The position numbers and the translations under genes were made by a program. Of a stretch of DNA of 64,000 nt, positions 1 through 8,611 are shown one piece after another. Every line of letters begins with the position of its first letter. Within the stretch, counting starts at the first letter, position 1. Origin of the DNA: Corticibacter populi (GTDB lineage Bacteria; Pseudomonadota; Gammaproteobacteria; Burkholderiales; Burkholderiaceae_C); NCBI RefSeq assembly GCF_004217315.1, contig NZ_SGWR01000001.1:558001-622000 (forward strand), in the 5' to 3' direction. The notes below the pieces were generated by a model. The model was not told the DNA's origin. It saw only the letters and a list, made by a program, of their open reading frames with translations, and searched no databases.

Positions 1-435
1 ACTTTCATTTGTCTCGGCAGGTTCATAGCCTTGAGCCTGGACTCGATAAAATGAGTTGTTTCCAGTGAAACCATTATTTCCCTGGACCTCAGCATGACCC
101 GTCGTGTCATTGATGGTCTGATACTGCGCATGCGCCTGCGCTGCTGCATCGATGCGTGTGTTCTGCAGCAGTGGCTCCAGGCCAGCCGCCTTGCGAGCCA
201 CATTGATGGCATCGAAAGCCGACTTCTGACGGCTACCGGCAGCGTAGTCGTCATTCTGGTTGGTGCCGTCATCGACCGGTTCGGTGGTTCCGCCGTCATT
301 GCCACCAGTGTTGCCGCCATTGCCCGAATCGTCACTACCGCCACCACCGCCGCAGGCGGCAAGCACTGCGGCCAGGAGAATCGAGAGGGCCCAGCGTGTT
401 TGGTTCAGACGAGCGTTGGATTGCACGGTTTGCAT
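1..435 (-). CDS. CAP/SCP-domain lipoprotein, C-terminus beyond window
   Basis: The reading frame is open from the ATG at 435 to the window edge (145 residues seen). Residues 1-26 form a lipoprotein signal peptide ending in a lipobox (LAAC, Cys about 26), so the mature protein should be lipid-anchored in the envelope. A low-complexity Gly/Asn/Asp linker follows (about 27-55). Then comes the start of a CAP (SCP/PR-1) domain: the segment FDAINVARKAAGLEPL with the following DAAAQAHAQYQ is typical of bacterial CAP proteins, and the His in TGHAE fits the conserved CAP histidine. Function of bacterial CAP lipoproteins is mostly unknown. It diverges from the SprT-like gene. The domain call rests on motif memory; the missing part prevents a check of the remaining conserved residues. 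Confidence 0.75.
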   Translation of the reverse strand, partial: MQTVQSNARLNQTRWALSILLAAVLAACGGGGGSDDSGNGGNTGGNDGGTTEPVDDGTNQNDDYAAGSRQKSAFDAINVARKAAGLEPLLQNTRIDAAAQAHAQYQTINDTTGHAEVQGNNGFTGNNSFYRVQAQGYEPAETNES

Positions 436-771
436 GGTCGTGTTCTTTCTGCGCCTCGGGCGCGGTTGCAAATCATTGAAGGGATGAAAAGTGCGCTGCT
501 GCCGAGAGTGGTGAACCACCAGAAGCGCCTCCCCTGCCGTTGCACCTGGTGTATTACCAAGGCGTGGCCAAAAGGAATGATAGACAACGATCAGGTGTCA
601 ATGCGACATGAATTTTCAGGCACTTGGACCTGGAGCACTGACACCGGCAATGGCTCTAACGGAGGGGCCGTCAGATCATCGCAATGCAAATCGGCCCGTG
701 AAGTTTACCCCAATTCCTGCTTCCTGCAATAGGTTTGTATTGCACAATACAGATCAATGTTGGAGTCATCC
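436..771. other. Divergent intergenic region
   Basis: About 335 bases between the lipoprotein gene and the SprT-like gene. Small open frames on both strands here have no recognisable protein character. It should hold the promoters of both genes. The only clear signal is the palindrome at 736-751. Confidence 0.5.
736..751. promoter_or_regulatory. Palindromic operator-like site upstream of the SprT-like gene
   Basis: TGTATTG and CAATACA form perfect inverted arms around a 2-base centre. The site ends 20 bases before the SprT start, where a repressor would block transcription or initiation. No regulator is identified. Confidence 0.45.
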
Positions 772-1593
772 ATGACCATCACTTTCGAGCCTGGCTCACA
801 CAGCCGGGCTGACCGCCCTACGCATGTCACCTACGACGAGTTGCAGCGCGCCTACGATCACTTCAACGAGCGGCTGTTTGGCAATGGGCTCCCGGCATGC
901 CTGATCACCCTGCAGCGGGAAAAACGCACCTGCGGGTACTTCAGTGCGCAGCGCTGGGCCAGCATGGACGGACGCACCACCGACGAGATCGCCATGAACC
1001 CGGCCTACTTCGCCGTGACGCCGATTGTGGAGACCATGCAGACCCTGGTACATGAGATGGTTCACCTATGGCAGTACCACTTCGGCAAGCCAGGCCGCGG
1101 CCGGTACCACAACGGTGAATGGGCGAACAAGATGGAGGCCATCGGCCTGATGCCCTCTTCCACCGGCAAGCCTGGTGGCGCACGCACAGGCGACCACATG
1201 GCCGACTATGCGATCGAGGGAGGCCCCTTCCTGGCTGCATGCGAAGAACTGCTCACGCAGAGTTTCCAGATCAGCTGGTACGACCGTTTCCCCGCTGCCG
1301 ACCACATCGCCCATGGCCTGGCCAGCCAGGCCGCACAGCTCTCGAATTCAGCGGCGGCCGCACTACCCATCCAGATCAGCTCCAGCCTGGCGAGCATGGT
1401 GCGCGGCGCCAGCACAGCCATCGGCCAAGTCTCAGGCGAGGAAACCACAACAGGGCCGCAGCCGGCACCGCCAGCTGCGGCGAATAGATCGAATCGGGTC
1501 AAGTACAGCTGCAGTGGATGCGGTGTCAACGTGTGGGGCAAGCCTGGGCTGAATGTGGTGTGTGGGGACTGCAAGGTGCCGTTTGAGGTGTGA
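772..1593 (+). CDS. SprT-like zinc metalloprotease with C-terminal zinc ribbon
   Basis: Predicted SprT/Spartan-type metalloprotease of 273 residues. The active-site motif HEMVH (about residues 94-98) is followed by the Trp-rich segment usual for SprT domains. A C-terminal zinc ribbon has CSGCG and CGDC pairs about 14 residues apart. Spartan relatives act on DNA-bound proteins; the role of these short mobile-element versions is not established. I start at ATG 772 rather than ATG 757 because GGAG lies 6 bases upstream of 772 while 757 has no ribosome binding site. The linker between the domains is Ala/Ser/Gln-rich. A degraded copy of this gene's 3' end and downstream flank lies at about 10.52-10.70 kb. 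Confidence 0.8.
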   Translation: MTITFEPGSHSRADRPTHVTYDELQRAYDHFNERLFGNGLPACLITLQREKRTCGYFSAQRWASMDGRTTDEIAMNPAYFAVTPIVETMQTLVHEMVHLWQYHFGKPGRGRYHNGEWANKMEAIGLMPSSTGKPGGARTGDHMADYAIEGGPFLAACEELLTQSFQISWYDRFPAADHIAHGLASQAAQLSNSAAAALPIQISSSLASMVRGASTAIGQVSGEETTTGPQPAPPAAANRSNRVKYSCSGCGVNVWGKPGLNVVCGDCKVPFEV

Positions 1594-1968
1594 TTGCATG
1601 GCACAGGATGGATACATCCTGAAACATCGATGCTATGATCGTCTGCAGTCGGCCAGAAGCAGCCCTCAAGCGAATCTCTATAGGTGACGACTTCAGGCTG
1701 TTTAAAGACGTTCAATAGCGAATGCTTGGGGCACCTAAGCGTGGGCCATCAAGTTGTGTCGCAGCCTCAGCAGGGCGTTCACACCACTGACTATCCGCAA
1801 CACATGAGGGCGGTTGCAATATCGGCATGACCCGTTAGCCCCTTCACGGGACGACTGTCGCTGCCCACCTAAACAAAGCGTCGGCGGACGGTGTGAACTA
1901 TGTGTTACAAATAGCATATTTGCCCGTGCGATGGCTCAGAATCTCGCACCAGAGACAAGTCCACATCC
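1594..1968. other. Gene-poor gap between the SprT-like gene and the ABC-3C operon
   Basis: About 375 bases. Apart from the dispersed motif at 1640-1672 I see no convincing gene. A minus-strand open frame at 1735-1917 may be the eroded tail of an older gene but gives no family match. Confidence 0.4.
1640..1672. repeat. Dispersed intergenic motif, copy 1
   Basis: Contains GATCGTCTGC followed by a CGGCCAGAAGCAGCC-type imperfect inverted core. Related copies occur near 10676, 12262 and 18140. Such short dispersed motifs are frequent between genes in Comamonadaceae; the function is unknown. Confidence 0.4.
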
Positions 1969-3045
1969 ATGTCACCGAAACCAGACACGACCCGCAAGCC
2001 GAGGAAGACCCAGCACGTGACCGCGGGCGGTGTCATTCAGCCATCGTCTCAAGTTCTCCTGCTGAACCCTGATCAGTGGGAAGAGTTCATTTTGGCCGCC
2101 GCGCGCAAGCGAGTTCTTTCCGGCGGCGCCTGCTACGCGGCTATCAAGCGGCTGGGCGGGGCGGGCGACGGAGGCCGCGACATCGAGGCGCGATACGGCC
2201 CGCCGTTGGTACGGGACGGCTGGGACCTGTACCAGGCCAAACATTACAGGCAAGGGCTGACACAGACCGACGCATTCCCGGAGATGGCGAAGTTTTTCAA
2301 GCAATTGGCCATGAAGACCTACCCGCGTCCGAATTTCTACTACTTCTGCTCCCCGCATGCGGTCGGCAACGAGCTTCACAACACGATGGCCGCTGGAGCG
2401 AACTCTTTCAAGGCGAAGTTCGTCGATGCATGGAAGACCGGAAAATATGGCATGAAAGGCAGAGCCGCTGAGCTGACCCCTGAGGTCCAGGCTGCCATCG
2501 ACGATTTCGACTTCGATCGCTTCATCGAGTGCCCGGTACATGAACTGCTGGCTTGGCACGCGCTCGACAAGGCGGCCCACTATCACCTGTTTGGCATCGT
2601 GCCTGAACGCGGCGATGATGATCCGATGCCCGCCCAGCCCGCGTTGTGCGAGGGAAGGTATGTCGACGAACTCTTGCGCGTTTACACCGAGCACAAGGCG
2701 TCGCCAGTTACTCTGGCCGATCTGCCGGGCAGCGAGTACCAAGACCATTTCGATTCGCATCGACAGATCTTCTACTGCGCGGAAGGCCTGCAACGGTTCA
2801 GCCGTGACATCTACCCTGACGAACCGGAGTTCGATCGGCTGCTGGACATGGTCCATGCGGGCATCCGCCCCACGGTCGCGCAACTTCGCCTCAAGACGGG
2901 CATGGAACGGGTCGATGCAGCCGTAGAACGAGCGTCGTCGCTGCAGGTCCAAGAGAGCCGTCTTTCGCCCCAACTTCGCGGGGGTGACCTGCCCGGCACC
3001 TGCCATCACCTGGTCATTAGAAATGGGCTGAAGTGGGTCAAATGA
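1969..3045 (+). CDS. ABC-3C system nuclease-type component
   Basis: First gene of a three-gene conflict system of the ABC-three-component (ABC-3C) class. The N-terminal 120 residues look like a restriction-endonuclease-fold domain: a GDGGRDIEA segment followed by WDLYQAKHY gives the D...QxK catalytic pattern of PD-(D/E)xK nucleases. The remaining roughly 230 residues are helical and presumably form the system-specific C-terminal domain that contacts the partners. The stop overlaps the next start by ATGA, so the three proteins are translationally coupled. No strong Shine-Dalgarno is seen before ATG 1969. In the ABC-3C model the ATPase senses an invader and licenses the effector; that role here is inference. 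Confidence 0.75.
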   Translation: MSPKPDTTRKPRKTQHVTAGGVIQPSSQVLLLNPDQWEEFILAAARKRVLSGGACYAAIKRLGGAGDGGRDIEARYGPPLVRDGWDLYQAKHYRQGLTQTDAFPEMAKFFKQLAMKTYPRPNFYYFCSPHAVGNELHNTMAAGANSFKAKFVDAWKTGKYGMKGRAAELTPEVQAAIDDFDFDRFIECPVHELLAWHALDKAAHYHLFGIVPERGDDDPMPAQPALCEGRYVDELLRVYTEHKASPVTLADLPGSEYQDHFDSHRQIFYCAEGLQRFSRDIYPDEPEFDRLLDMVHAGIRPTVAQLRLKTGMERVDAAVERASSLQVQESRLSPQLRGGDLPGTCHHLVIRNGLKWVK

Positions 3046-3536
3046 AAAAATCCAAGCCCCTCGCCGCTTTCAACTCACCGTTCGAATTGGGCATTCGGAT
3101 GGTGTACTTGCTCAATTCCTTGCAGCCGACTGGCGCCGACCTCCAAAAGCTGGTTCTGCTTGACTACGCAATCGTGTATTCCGACGATCTTGATGGGCCA
3201 CCCAGCCTTCACACGCCGGTCCCCTATCGCGGTAGCGAATACATGAGTCGTCGCGACCTCATCGCCCAAAGCCTGCACTTGATGAGCACCCGCGGCCTCG
3301 TCGCCGTGTCCATGGATGAGACCGGCATCACTTACTTCGCCGGCAACGCCGCCAGAAGCATGGTCGGCGCGCTGACGTCACCTTACCTGCGTGAGTTGGA
3401 GAGCCGCTGCCGCTGGGCAGCCGCCACCTTCTCCACCCTCAGTTCAAGAGACATGACCGAGAGATTCGCTCAGCAAGGCCACCTGTGGGGTGCTGAATTT
3501 GAAGGTGCCATCGCGAGGGGGCAACAATGGCAATAA
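3042..3536 (+). CDS. ABC-3C middle component (MC2-like)
   Basis: Protein of 164 residues with the pattern expected of the small middle component of ABC-3C systems. It starts with FNSPFELGIRMVYLL, then ADLQKLVLLDYAIVYS, and SLHTPVPYRG, reminiscent of a winged-helix adaptor. I choose ATG 3042, which overlaps the upstream stop by four bases, over the GTG at 3033. Its end overlaps the ATPase gene by ten bases. It probably bridges the nuclease-type protein and the ATPase. The subfamily (MC2) is from memory of family sequences. Confidence 0.7.
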   Translation: MKKSKPLAAFNSPFELGIRMVYLLNSLQPTGADLQKLVLLDYAIVYSDDLDGPPSLHTPVPYRGSEYMSRRDLIAQSLHLMSTRGLVAVSMDETGITYFAGNAARSMVGALTSPYLRELESRCRWAAATFSTLSSRDMTERFAQQGHLWGAEFEGAIARGQQWQ

Positions 3537-5395
3537 CGCTAAAGCACTTGTCGGTCCACGGTCCGGGCGTATTGACCGCGAAGGTCGTGTTCGACGGTCA
3601 TCGCACTCTCATCCGCGGCCCTAGTGACACGGGAAAGTCGCACATCTGGAAGTGCATCTGGTACCTGCTAGGTGGTACCGGCACGCTCGAATGGTTCCCG
3701 GAATTGCAGGGATACGACTTGCTGGAGCTCGGCTTCCTGCATGATGAGCATGAATACCTCGTCCGCAAGGCGATGTCTGGCGGCGCAGCGCGCGTTCTGG
3801 TACGGAGGGACGATCTTTCGATCCCGGACGGTACGCCGAATCCGCTCGAAGACATCAATCAGGATCTTGGCGACCTTCTCGTCAGTCTGTCAGGAGCTGC
3901 CGGAAAACTGGTGCTTCGCAATCGAAGCGAAAAAGGCCCGCTCACCGGTGACGACTTGCGGCATTGGGCGCTACTCTCCCAGCCCCGCATGATTTCCGAG
4001 GACGCGACGAAGGGCAAGGGTCATGGCTCAGACAAGCACGTCTCTTCCTACTCGCTGTTCCTGAGCGGACTCGATGACTCCGCGGTCGAGCTCTACAAGA
4101 CCTCTTCCGAGAAAGACCAAGCCAAGGGAAGATTGGCGGCCGCCCAGGCAGAACTGGCTCGGCTGCAAGGCGTGATTCCAGCGGACACAGATCGAGCATC
4201 CGCAGTTGCTGCCCTGGCAAAAGTCGATGAGCGGCTGGATATGTTCGCCACTCAGCTCCAGGCGCGCTCTTCGGTCCTTAAGGAACTGCGGCAGCAGATC
4301 TCCGCGCAGGGAGACGCTCTCACGACCGCAACGACAAAACTTGCCAGCGCCACGTCGATGCGGGAGCGTTTCACGCTACTGGACCTGAAGTATGCGAGCG
4401 ACCTTGCCCGCCTCGGAGCCACGGACGAAGGCATCGCGTTCTTCCAGGCTTTGGTCGAGACGCCGTGCCCGCTCTGCGGCACGCCGGTTGAGCAGCACGT
4501 CGATCCCGGCAACCTGAAGCCTAGGGCACCGACCAAATACCGCGATGCGATCGCGGCTGAGGTGGAAAAGATCCGCGCACTCCGTCGCGGACTGCAGCCA
4601 TCGCTGGCTCAAGAACAGACGCGCTTGGCTACCGCTACGGCTGATGTTCAACGGCTTACATCGTCACTGAAGGCATTGGAGGAGCAGGAAAAGGCAGTGC
4701 TGCGTAGCGCGTCGCTGGAGTTCGATTCAGACCCACGCGATCTCGCTGAGTCACACACGCGGTTCTCATCGCTGATCGACGCCTTTGATGAAACCATACG
4801 GCTGACGGGCGAGATCGCGCGCCTCAAGGATGCAACGAAACAAAAGCAGACGACCCTCGTACGCAATGTTGGCCAGCATGGAGACGATGTCGGAATGATC
4901 GCACGCCAGATGCTCAACGACTGGGGATTCACGTCCATCCAGTCTGTGTACGTCGATCCGAAGGCCTGCGACCTGGTCATCGATGGCCGCCGACGCCTCA
5001 GCTATGGTGCGGGCAAACGTGGTCTATTCCTGTCCGCCATGACAATCGCCTTGATGCAGCATGCTCTAACTAATGGTCACCCTCACCTTGGTGTCGTCGT
5101 GCTGGATTCGCCGCTAAAAGCTTACGCCCAAAAAGAAGCGCCGGACACTGACCGGGAGATCCCCACAGCCACGGTGAACGCAAGCTTTTACGCTTGGCTT
5201 TCCCGCTTCCAAGGCCCCGGCCAAATCGTCGTTCTGGAAAACGAACCGGTGGATGCGGTCACGGCCCGCGCTTTGAATGCTATCGAGTTCACCGACGACT
5301 ACACCCGCGGACGGCAAGGGTTCTATCCGCCAAGACCGATGATTGCGCCCGCGCCAAGGCCTAGTGACGAGTCCGACTACGGCGATCTTGCGTAA
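3527..5395 (+). CDS. ABC-3C SMC-like ATPase (DUF3732-type)
   Basis: ABC/SMC-type ATPase of 622 residues. Walker A is GPSDTGKS near residue 32, inside a short beta-rich start. A long helical or coiled-coil middle (about 190-450) is interrupted by a CPLCGTPVEQH zinc-hook-like knuckle near residue 315. A signature-like segment LSYGAGKRGLFLS and Walker B (GVVVLDSPL) follow near 485-530. This arrangement matches Rad50/SMC-like conflict ATPases. A good Shine-Dalgarno (AGGGGG) precedes ATG 3527. It is the last gene of the operon and the probable nucleotide-dependent sensor or switch. An ordinary recombination protein is less likely given the partners. Confidence 0.8.
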   Translation: MAITLKHLSVHGPGVLTAKVVFDGHRTLIRGPSDTGKSHIWKCIWYLLGGTGTLEWFPELQGYDLLELGFLHDEHEYLVRKAMSGGAARVLVRRDDLSIPDGTPNPLEDINQDLGDLLVSLSGAAGKLVLRNRSEKGPLTGDDLRHWALLSQPRMISEDATKGKGHGSDKHVSSYSLFLSGLDDSAVELYKTSSEKDQAKGRLAAAQAELARLQGVIPADTDRASAVAALAKVDERLDMFATQLQARSSVLKELRQQISAQGDALTTATTKLASATSMRERFTLLDLKYASDLARLGATDEGIAFFQALVETPCPLCGTPVEQHVDPGNLKPRAPTKYRDAIAAEVEKIRALRRGLQPSLAQEQTRLATATADVQRLTSSLKALEEQEKAVLRSASLEFDSDPRDLAESHTRFSSLIDAFDETIRLTGEIARLKDATKQKQTTLVRNVGQHGDDVGMIARQMLNDWGFTSIQSVYVDPKACDLVIDGRRRLSYGAGKRGLFLSAMTIALMQHALTNGHPHLGVVVLDSPLKAYAQKEAPDTDREIPTATVNASFYAWLSRFQGPGQIVVLENEPVDAVTARALNAIEFTDDYTRGRQGFYPPRPMIAPAPRPSDESDYGDLA

Positions 5396-5638
5396 TGCGC
5401 CACGCGCGCTTTCAATCTAAGCCGCCAGCTGACGAGCGAGTGCCATGACTCGGCGTTGGCCTGTAGAGACCAGCGGACTCTTAGGAGGTCACCTCTGCTG
5501 CAAGAGTTCTATACGCTGGGCTGGACGGCCGCTCCTAGGAGCCCTGTTCGACGAAGCGACGGACTGCTGTCGCTGCAAACCCGACATTGGGAATGCAGTG
5601 CGAGCGGCTGCTTTGGGTCGATTCGCGCCCCTGGCACA

Positions 5639-6049
5639 TCAAACCCAATCTTCATAAACGAGGTTGGCAACTCTGCCGAACTCTCGCGTGTTGTTTGTCA
5701 CAAGTATGCAGTCTGCGGCAATGGCGTGGCCTGCGATGGCGGTGTCATTGGGGCCAATCGGTGTGCCTGTATCGGAGAGCGCATTTTTGACTTCCATAGC
5801 CGCATCCACTGCGTGCCTGTCCCATGGCAGGATGGCGTCAAGACGCAGCACAAATTCATCCACCAAGGTCTTGTGGCGGGCAGAGGCTTTTTTGCCAATC
5901 TGGCCATAACGCATTTCTGCATACGTGATGGCTGAAATGACGATGCGGTGCTTCTGGGCGCTGGTGAGCGCCAGCCGCTGCAACACGGATGCGGGCATCT
6001 CCCGCATGATGAACGAACAGATGTTCGTGTCGAGCATGTAGGTGCTCAC
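5639..6049 (-). CDS. vapC: VapC-family PIN-domain ribonuclease toxin
   Basis: PIN-domain toxin of 136 residues. The four acidic active-site positions are visible: D in YMLDTN near residue 7, E in TYAEMRYG near 44, D in GPNDTAIAGHA near 99, and the following TNNTREF segment. VapC toxins cleave specific RNAs, often tRNA-fMet or rRNA loops, and are neutralised by VapB. The start overlaps the vapB stop by four bases, the usual antitoxin-first arrangement. The length is normal for the family, so the module looks intact. Confidence 0.9.
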   Translation of the reverse strand: MSTYMLDTNICSFIMREMPASVLQRLALTSAQKHRIVISAITYAEMRYGQIGKKASARHKTLVDEFVLRLDAILPWDRHAVDAAMEVKNALSDTGTPIGPNDTAIAGHAIAADCILVTNNTREFGRVANLVYEDWV

Positions 6050-6276
6050 AGAGCGAACCTGCCTTCGTCATCAACGACCGATTGACGCTCCAGCAGGAAA
6101 TCGGCGTCTGACTTCTGCACTGAAGTCAACGATTCCCAGCCAGGGCGCACTGGCCGCAAGGTGATGACATCGCCTTCGCGGGTTATTTCCAGTTCGCGCA
6201 CATCTTCATAAGCCATGTCCACCGGCAGGCGGATGGCCTGGTTCTTGCCGTTCATGAAAAGAGATACAGTACGCAT
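6046..6276 (-). CDS. vapB: VapB-family antitoxin
   Basis: Antitoxin of 76 residues for the adjacent PIN toxin. The N-terminal part (MRTVSLFMNGKNQAIRLP) is the swapped-hairpin AbrB/VapB DNA-binding domain with the typical NGxSQAIRLP-like motif. The C-terminal third should wrap the toxin. I start at ATG 6276, with GGAG a few bases upstream, rather than at the in-frame codon at 6291. It is probably autoregulated through the CATATG repeats just upstream. Confidence 0.88.
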   Translation of the reverse strand: MRTVSLFMNGKNQAIRLPVDMAYEDVRELEITREGDVITLRPVRPGWESLTSVQKSDADFLLERQSVVDDEGRFAL

Positions 6277-6287
6277 GATGACTCCTA

Positions 6288-6335
6288 ACATATGTCAAGC
6301 ATATGTATTGTAAGGTTGGATCATTGGGAGCGCAA
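6288..6335 (-). promoter_or_regulatory. vapBC promoter and operator
   Basis: On the minus strand a -35 TTGCGC (6335-6330) and -10 TACAAT (6312-6307) are 17 bases apart. Two CATATG palindromes (6289-6294 and 6300-6305) lie between the -10 and the vapB ribosome binding site. They are spaced 11 bases, one helical turn, as expected for a dimeric VapB operator. Confidence 0.55.
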
Positions 6336-6411
6336 GGTGTCGGAAGAACACGTTCATCCAGTTTTGAATTTCCGCTCCGAGTCGTCAGCGGAAGCATCGC
6401 CTTCTCAGCGC

Positions 6412-6714
6412 TCAGACCAATTCGCTATGCGGCACAGGCTCCCCAAGCCCCTGCCATCGTTTGATGGCCTCGCCCACGCGCTTCTCCAGAGACACCAGTT
6501 CATCATCAGCGAAATCAAGGCGGATCATGAACTCCAGGAAATCACCATCCAGCCTGGCGCACAGCGGTATGACTTCCAGTCCTTGCCCCTGCACGAGGTC
6601 CAGAACCCGCCGGAAATTGGGACGCACCGTGTGCCAGTAAACAACACCATGCTGCTGCAGGTCCGCGCATAGAGCTGCAATGCTCACAGGGTCTTCGTGA
6701 AAACAAGCACGCAT
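6412..6714 (-). CDS. Unknown protein, 100 residues
   Basis: No family recognised. The frame has a plausible ribosome binding site (GGAAAGG) before ATG 6714 and a balanced soluble composition. One segment reads as alternating strands and helices (ALCADLQQHGVVYWHTVRP, then LEVIPLCARLDG). It lies alone between vapBC and the bluB-like gene, all on the same strand. It could be a small mobile-element protein. Confidence 0.5.
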   Translation of the reverse strand: MRACFHEDPVSIAALCADLQQHGVVYWHTVRPNFRRVLDLVQGQGLEVIPLCARLDGDFLEFMIRLDFADDELVSLEKRVGEAIKRWQGLGEPVPHSELV

Positions 6715-6787
6715 CCAAACGCCTTTCCTTGTCTAGGGTTGCCCTCGAGGGGCTCCGCTCTCTCCCGCATCATCTCAGAACCTGTTC

Positions 6788-7414
6788 TCAGCAACTTTCC
6801 CAGGCCACCGTTTGGTTCTCCTGCCAGCCATTGCGATGCAGCAGCGGGAGGTCATCGGTGAACTGTGGCCAGCCGATGCACAGGTAGAGGCTGAAGCGCC
6901 AAGTTTGCGGTACCTCGAAGAGTCGCTCCATGCCGGCGGCATTGAGCACGCTCACCATCCCTACGCCGAGTCCTTGGGCGCGGGCCACCAGGTTGAGGTT
7001 CTGCACGGCCATGGCGGTGCTTTGTTCGAGCGTGCCAGCCATGGAATGTCGACCCAGACCGTATCCGGCTGTTGGATCGGTGTCAGTGAAGACAGCCAGT
7101 TGCAGTGGGGCCGTTTCGATGCCCTCGAGCTTGAGCTGTTGGTATTGCTGCCGTTTCTCCGGTACTTGGTCTTGCATGGCTGCCGCATTGGCCTGGCGGA
7201 AGATGTCATGCACGGCCAGCCGCCTGGCCTGGCTCTCCACCTGAAAAATCCGCCACGGCCGCGAATTTCCCACGGACGGCGCCAAGTCCATCGCCAGGCG
7301 CAGCTGCTGAACCACCACCGGTGGCACTTCCCGCGTCTCGAAATGCCGCACATCACGCCGCCAGGTCAGCAGGCGCAGCAGGCTTTCACGTTCACTGTCG
7401 GCAAACTCCATCAT
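6788..7414 (-). CDS. bluB: BluB-like 5,6-dimethylbenzimidazole synthase (nitroreductase fold)
   Basis: Flavoprotein of 208 residues in the nitroreductase superfamily, closest to BluB. BluB breaks down reduced FMN with oxygen to make the lower ligand of vitamin B12. Supporting segments are LLTWRRDVRHF near the start, LAPSVGNSRPWR, the GLGR...MAGTLEQS region and GLGVGMVS. I start at ATG 7414 (MMEF), preceded by GGGAG; longer versions run into non-conserved sequence. No other cobalamin gene and no cobalamin riboswitch is visible nearby, so it may be a stand-alone accessory gene or another BluB-like oxidoreductase. Confidence 0.75.
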   Translation of the reverse strand: MMEFADSERESLLRLLTWRRDVRHFETREVPPVVVQQLRLAMDLAPSVGNSRPWRIFQVESQARRLAVHDIFRQANAAAMQDQVPEKRQQYQQLKLEGIETAPLQLAVFTDTDPTAGYGLGRHSMAGTLEQSTAMAVQNLNLVARAQGLGVGMVSVLNAAGMERLFEVPQTWRFSLYLCIGWPQFTDDLPLLHRNGWQENQTVAWESC

Positions 7415-7557
7415 GCCGGCTCCCGCATGCATGTGCATGTCGTCAATCCCGGGCCACGCCCGGCAACTTGAGTCGCTCGTCACACTTGACCATGGAAAAC
7501 ACTCCCTATGGTTGTGTCGGTGTCCAAATTTTGGAGGCTGTTCAATGGTGCGGCACT

Positions 7558-8367
7558 TCAGAAAAAAGTCTTCCAAAGGTCCGTCTCAAGGAACCATGGG
7601 TTGATCACGCTGGCATCCAATCGGAGAGTGTCGGCATCCGACACCTCGGCCAGCAGCTTGTGCTTAGCGCCCGAGTTGTCAAAGATATAGGCACGGTGAG
7701 CTACCTCGCACGCTTCGGTCATGAGCGCAATGGACCTATGGTATCGACTGATGATCTTGTCGTCAGAAACCGGATGGCCACCCTGCAGCACGCGCCGGTG
7801 CACCCGGTCGATGTTGATGGTTGGATCGTCAGTCGCAACAAAGTACAAATAGACGCGATAGCCGCGCTCCCGGGCCTCTCGCATGAAGTCGATCTTTGAA
7901 CGATGCGACATGACGGTCTCGAAGGTGAATGTTTTGCCTTCGTTGAGCAGTTCCTGTCGCACAGCATCGGCCAACGTGGCAGCAAGGTAGGAGTTGTATG
8001 GTCCAGGTACCCAGAGAGTCAGCGCTTCGTCCAGCCTGATTTCGGCAAGCAAGGCTGGTATGTCAATACCCTTCTTCAGCCCGAACGTTTGAAGGCTCTT
8101 CTTGATTCGCTTTAGCACCATGTCCGGCTCGCCGGTAACGCCGAGGTCTCTCAGCGTCAGGAATCCGCCTGAAGCATTCAGGACCTTCTCCATCTCGTCG
8201 GCATTCACGAAGACACCGATCCATTGGGGCTTCAGGTTGAGCTTGATAGTGCTTTTGCCTGATCCGTTTGGCCCTGCGAGGACACGAAGTCGGGGCTTGG
8301 CAGGCGGCGACAGAGTCGGCTTGCCAGCCTTGGGGGCACGCTCGGAATCAGCGGCTTTACTTGACAC
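7558..8367 (-). CDS. Zeta-toxin-like P-loop kinase
   Basis: Protein of 269 residues with a clear P-loop (LAGPNGSGKST, about residues 30-40) and the TFETVMSH segment typical of zeta-type kinases. Zeta toxins phosphorylate UDP-N-acetylglucosamine; stand-alone relatives may use other substrates. The probable start is a GTG at 8367, which overlaps the end of the small upstream gene by 11 bases, so the pair is coupled. The N-terminal 25 residues are Lys/Pro-rich and poorly structured. The C-terminal part (YIFDNSG) fits the family. Toxicity is inference. Confidence 0.75.
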   Translation of the reverse strand: MSSKAADSERAPKAGKPTLSPPAKPRLRVLAGPNGSGKSTIKLNLKPQWIGVFVNADEMEKVLNASGGFLTLRDLGVTGEPDMVLKRIKKSLQTFGLKKGIDIPALLAEIRLDEALTLWVPGPYNSYLAATLADAVRQELLNEGKTFTFETVMSHRSKIDFMREARERGYRVYLYFVATDDPTINIDRVHRRVLQGGHPVSDDKIISRYHRSIALMTEACEVAHRAYIFDNSGAKHKLLAEVSDADTLRLDASVINPWFLETDLWKTFF

Positions 8368-8611
8368 GTTTCAGGATGGTGCCGGGTTTGACGCGCTTGC
8401 CGATCGAGAGGTGCTTGATGACCTTTACGCTACCGTCGCGCTTGCGCTCAACGATCTCACCGCTAGCAGCCTTGACTGTCACCGCTCCTGTTTGCCTGAG
8501 TGTGTTCCAGTAGGCCTCATGACCTGCTTGGGCGGCAGCCACAAGGATGCGTCGCTCAGCAATACGCATTCCTCGTTCGGTCGGAATGGTTCGGTTCGTG
8601 TTGGTGGACAT
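8357..8611 (-). CDS. Small basic protein upstream of the zeta-like kinase, possible antitoxin
   Basis: Basic protein of 84 residues. The first half is helical (RGMRIAERRILVAAAQAGHEAYWNTLRQTG) and the second is a beta-rich Lys/Arg segment. It overlaps the kinase gene by 11 bases and comes first in the operon, the usual position of an antitoxin. It does not resemble the epsilon antitoxin. Similar small proteins occur next to zeta-like kinases in proteobacteria; antitoxin function is inferred from position only. No clear Shine-Dalgarno is seen. Confidence 0.6.
   Translation of the reverse strand: MSTNTNRTIPTERGMRIAERRILVAAAQAGHEAYWNTLRQTGAVTVKAASGEIVERKRDGSVKVIKHLSIGKRVKPGTILKRVK

Noticed and set aside
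1735-1917. 60-residue minus-strand frame with a protein-like end
   Set aside because: Too short, no family and no ribosome binding site; at best a decayed gene tail.
1972-3009. 345-residue minus-strand frame
   Set aside because: It lies wholly opposite the ABC-3C nuclease-type gene, is Arg/Val-rich shadow sequence and has no domain.
7415-7576. Cobalamin riboswitch upstream of the bluB-like gene
   Set aside because: No conserved B12-box-like sequence or suitable structure was recognised.
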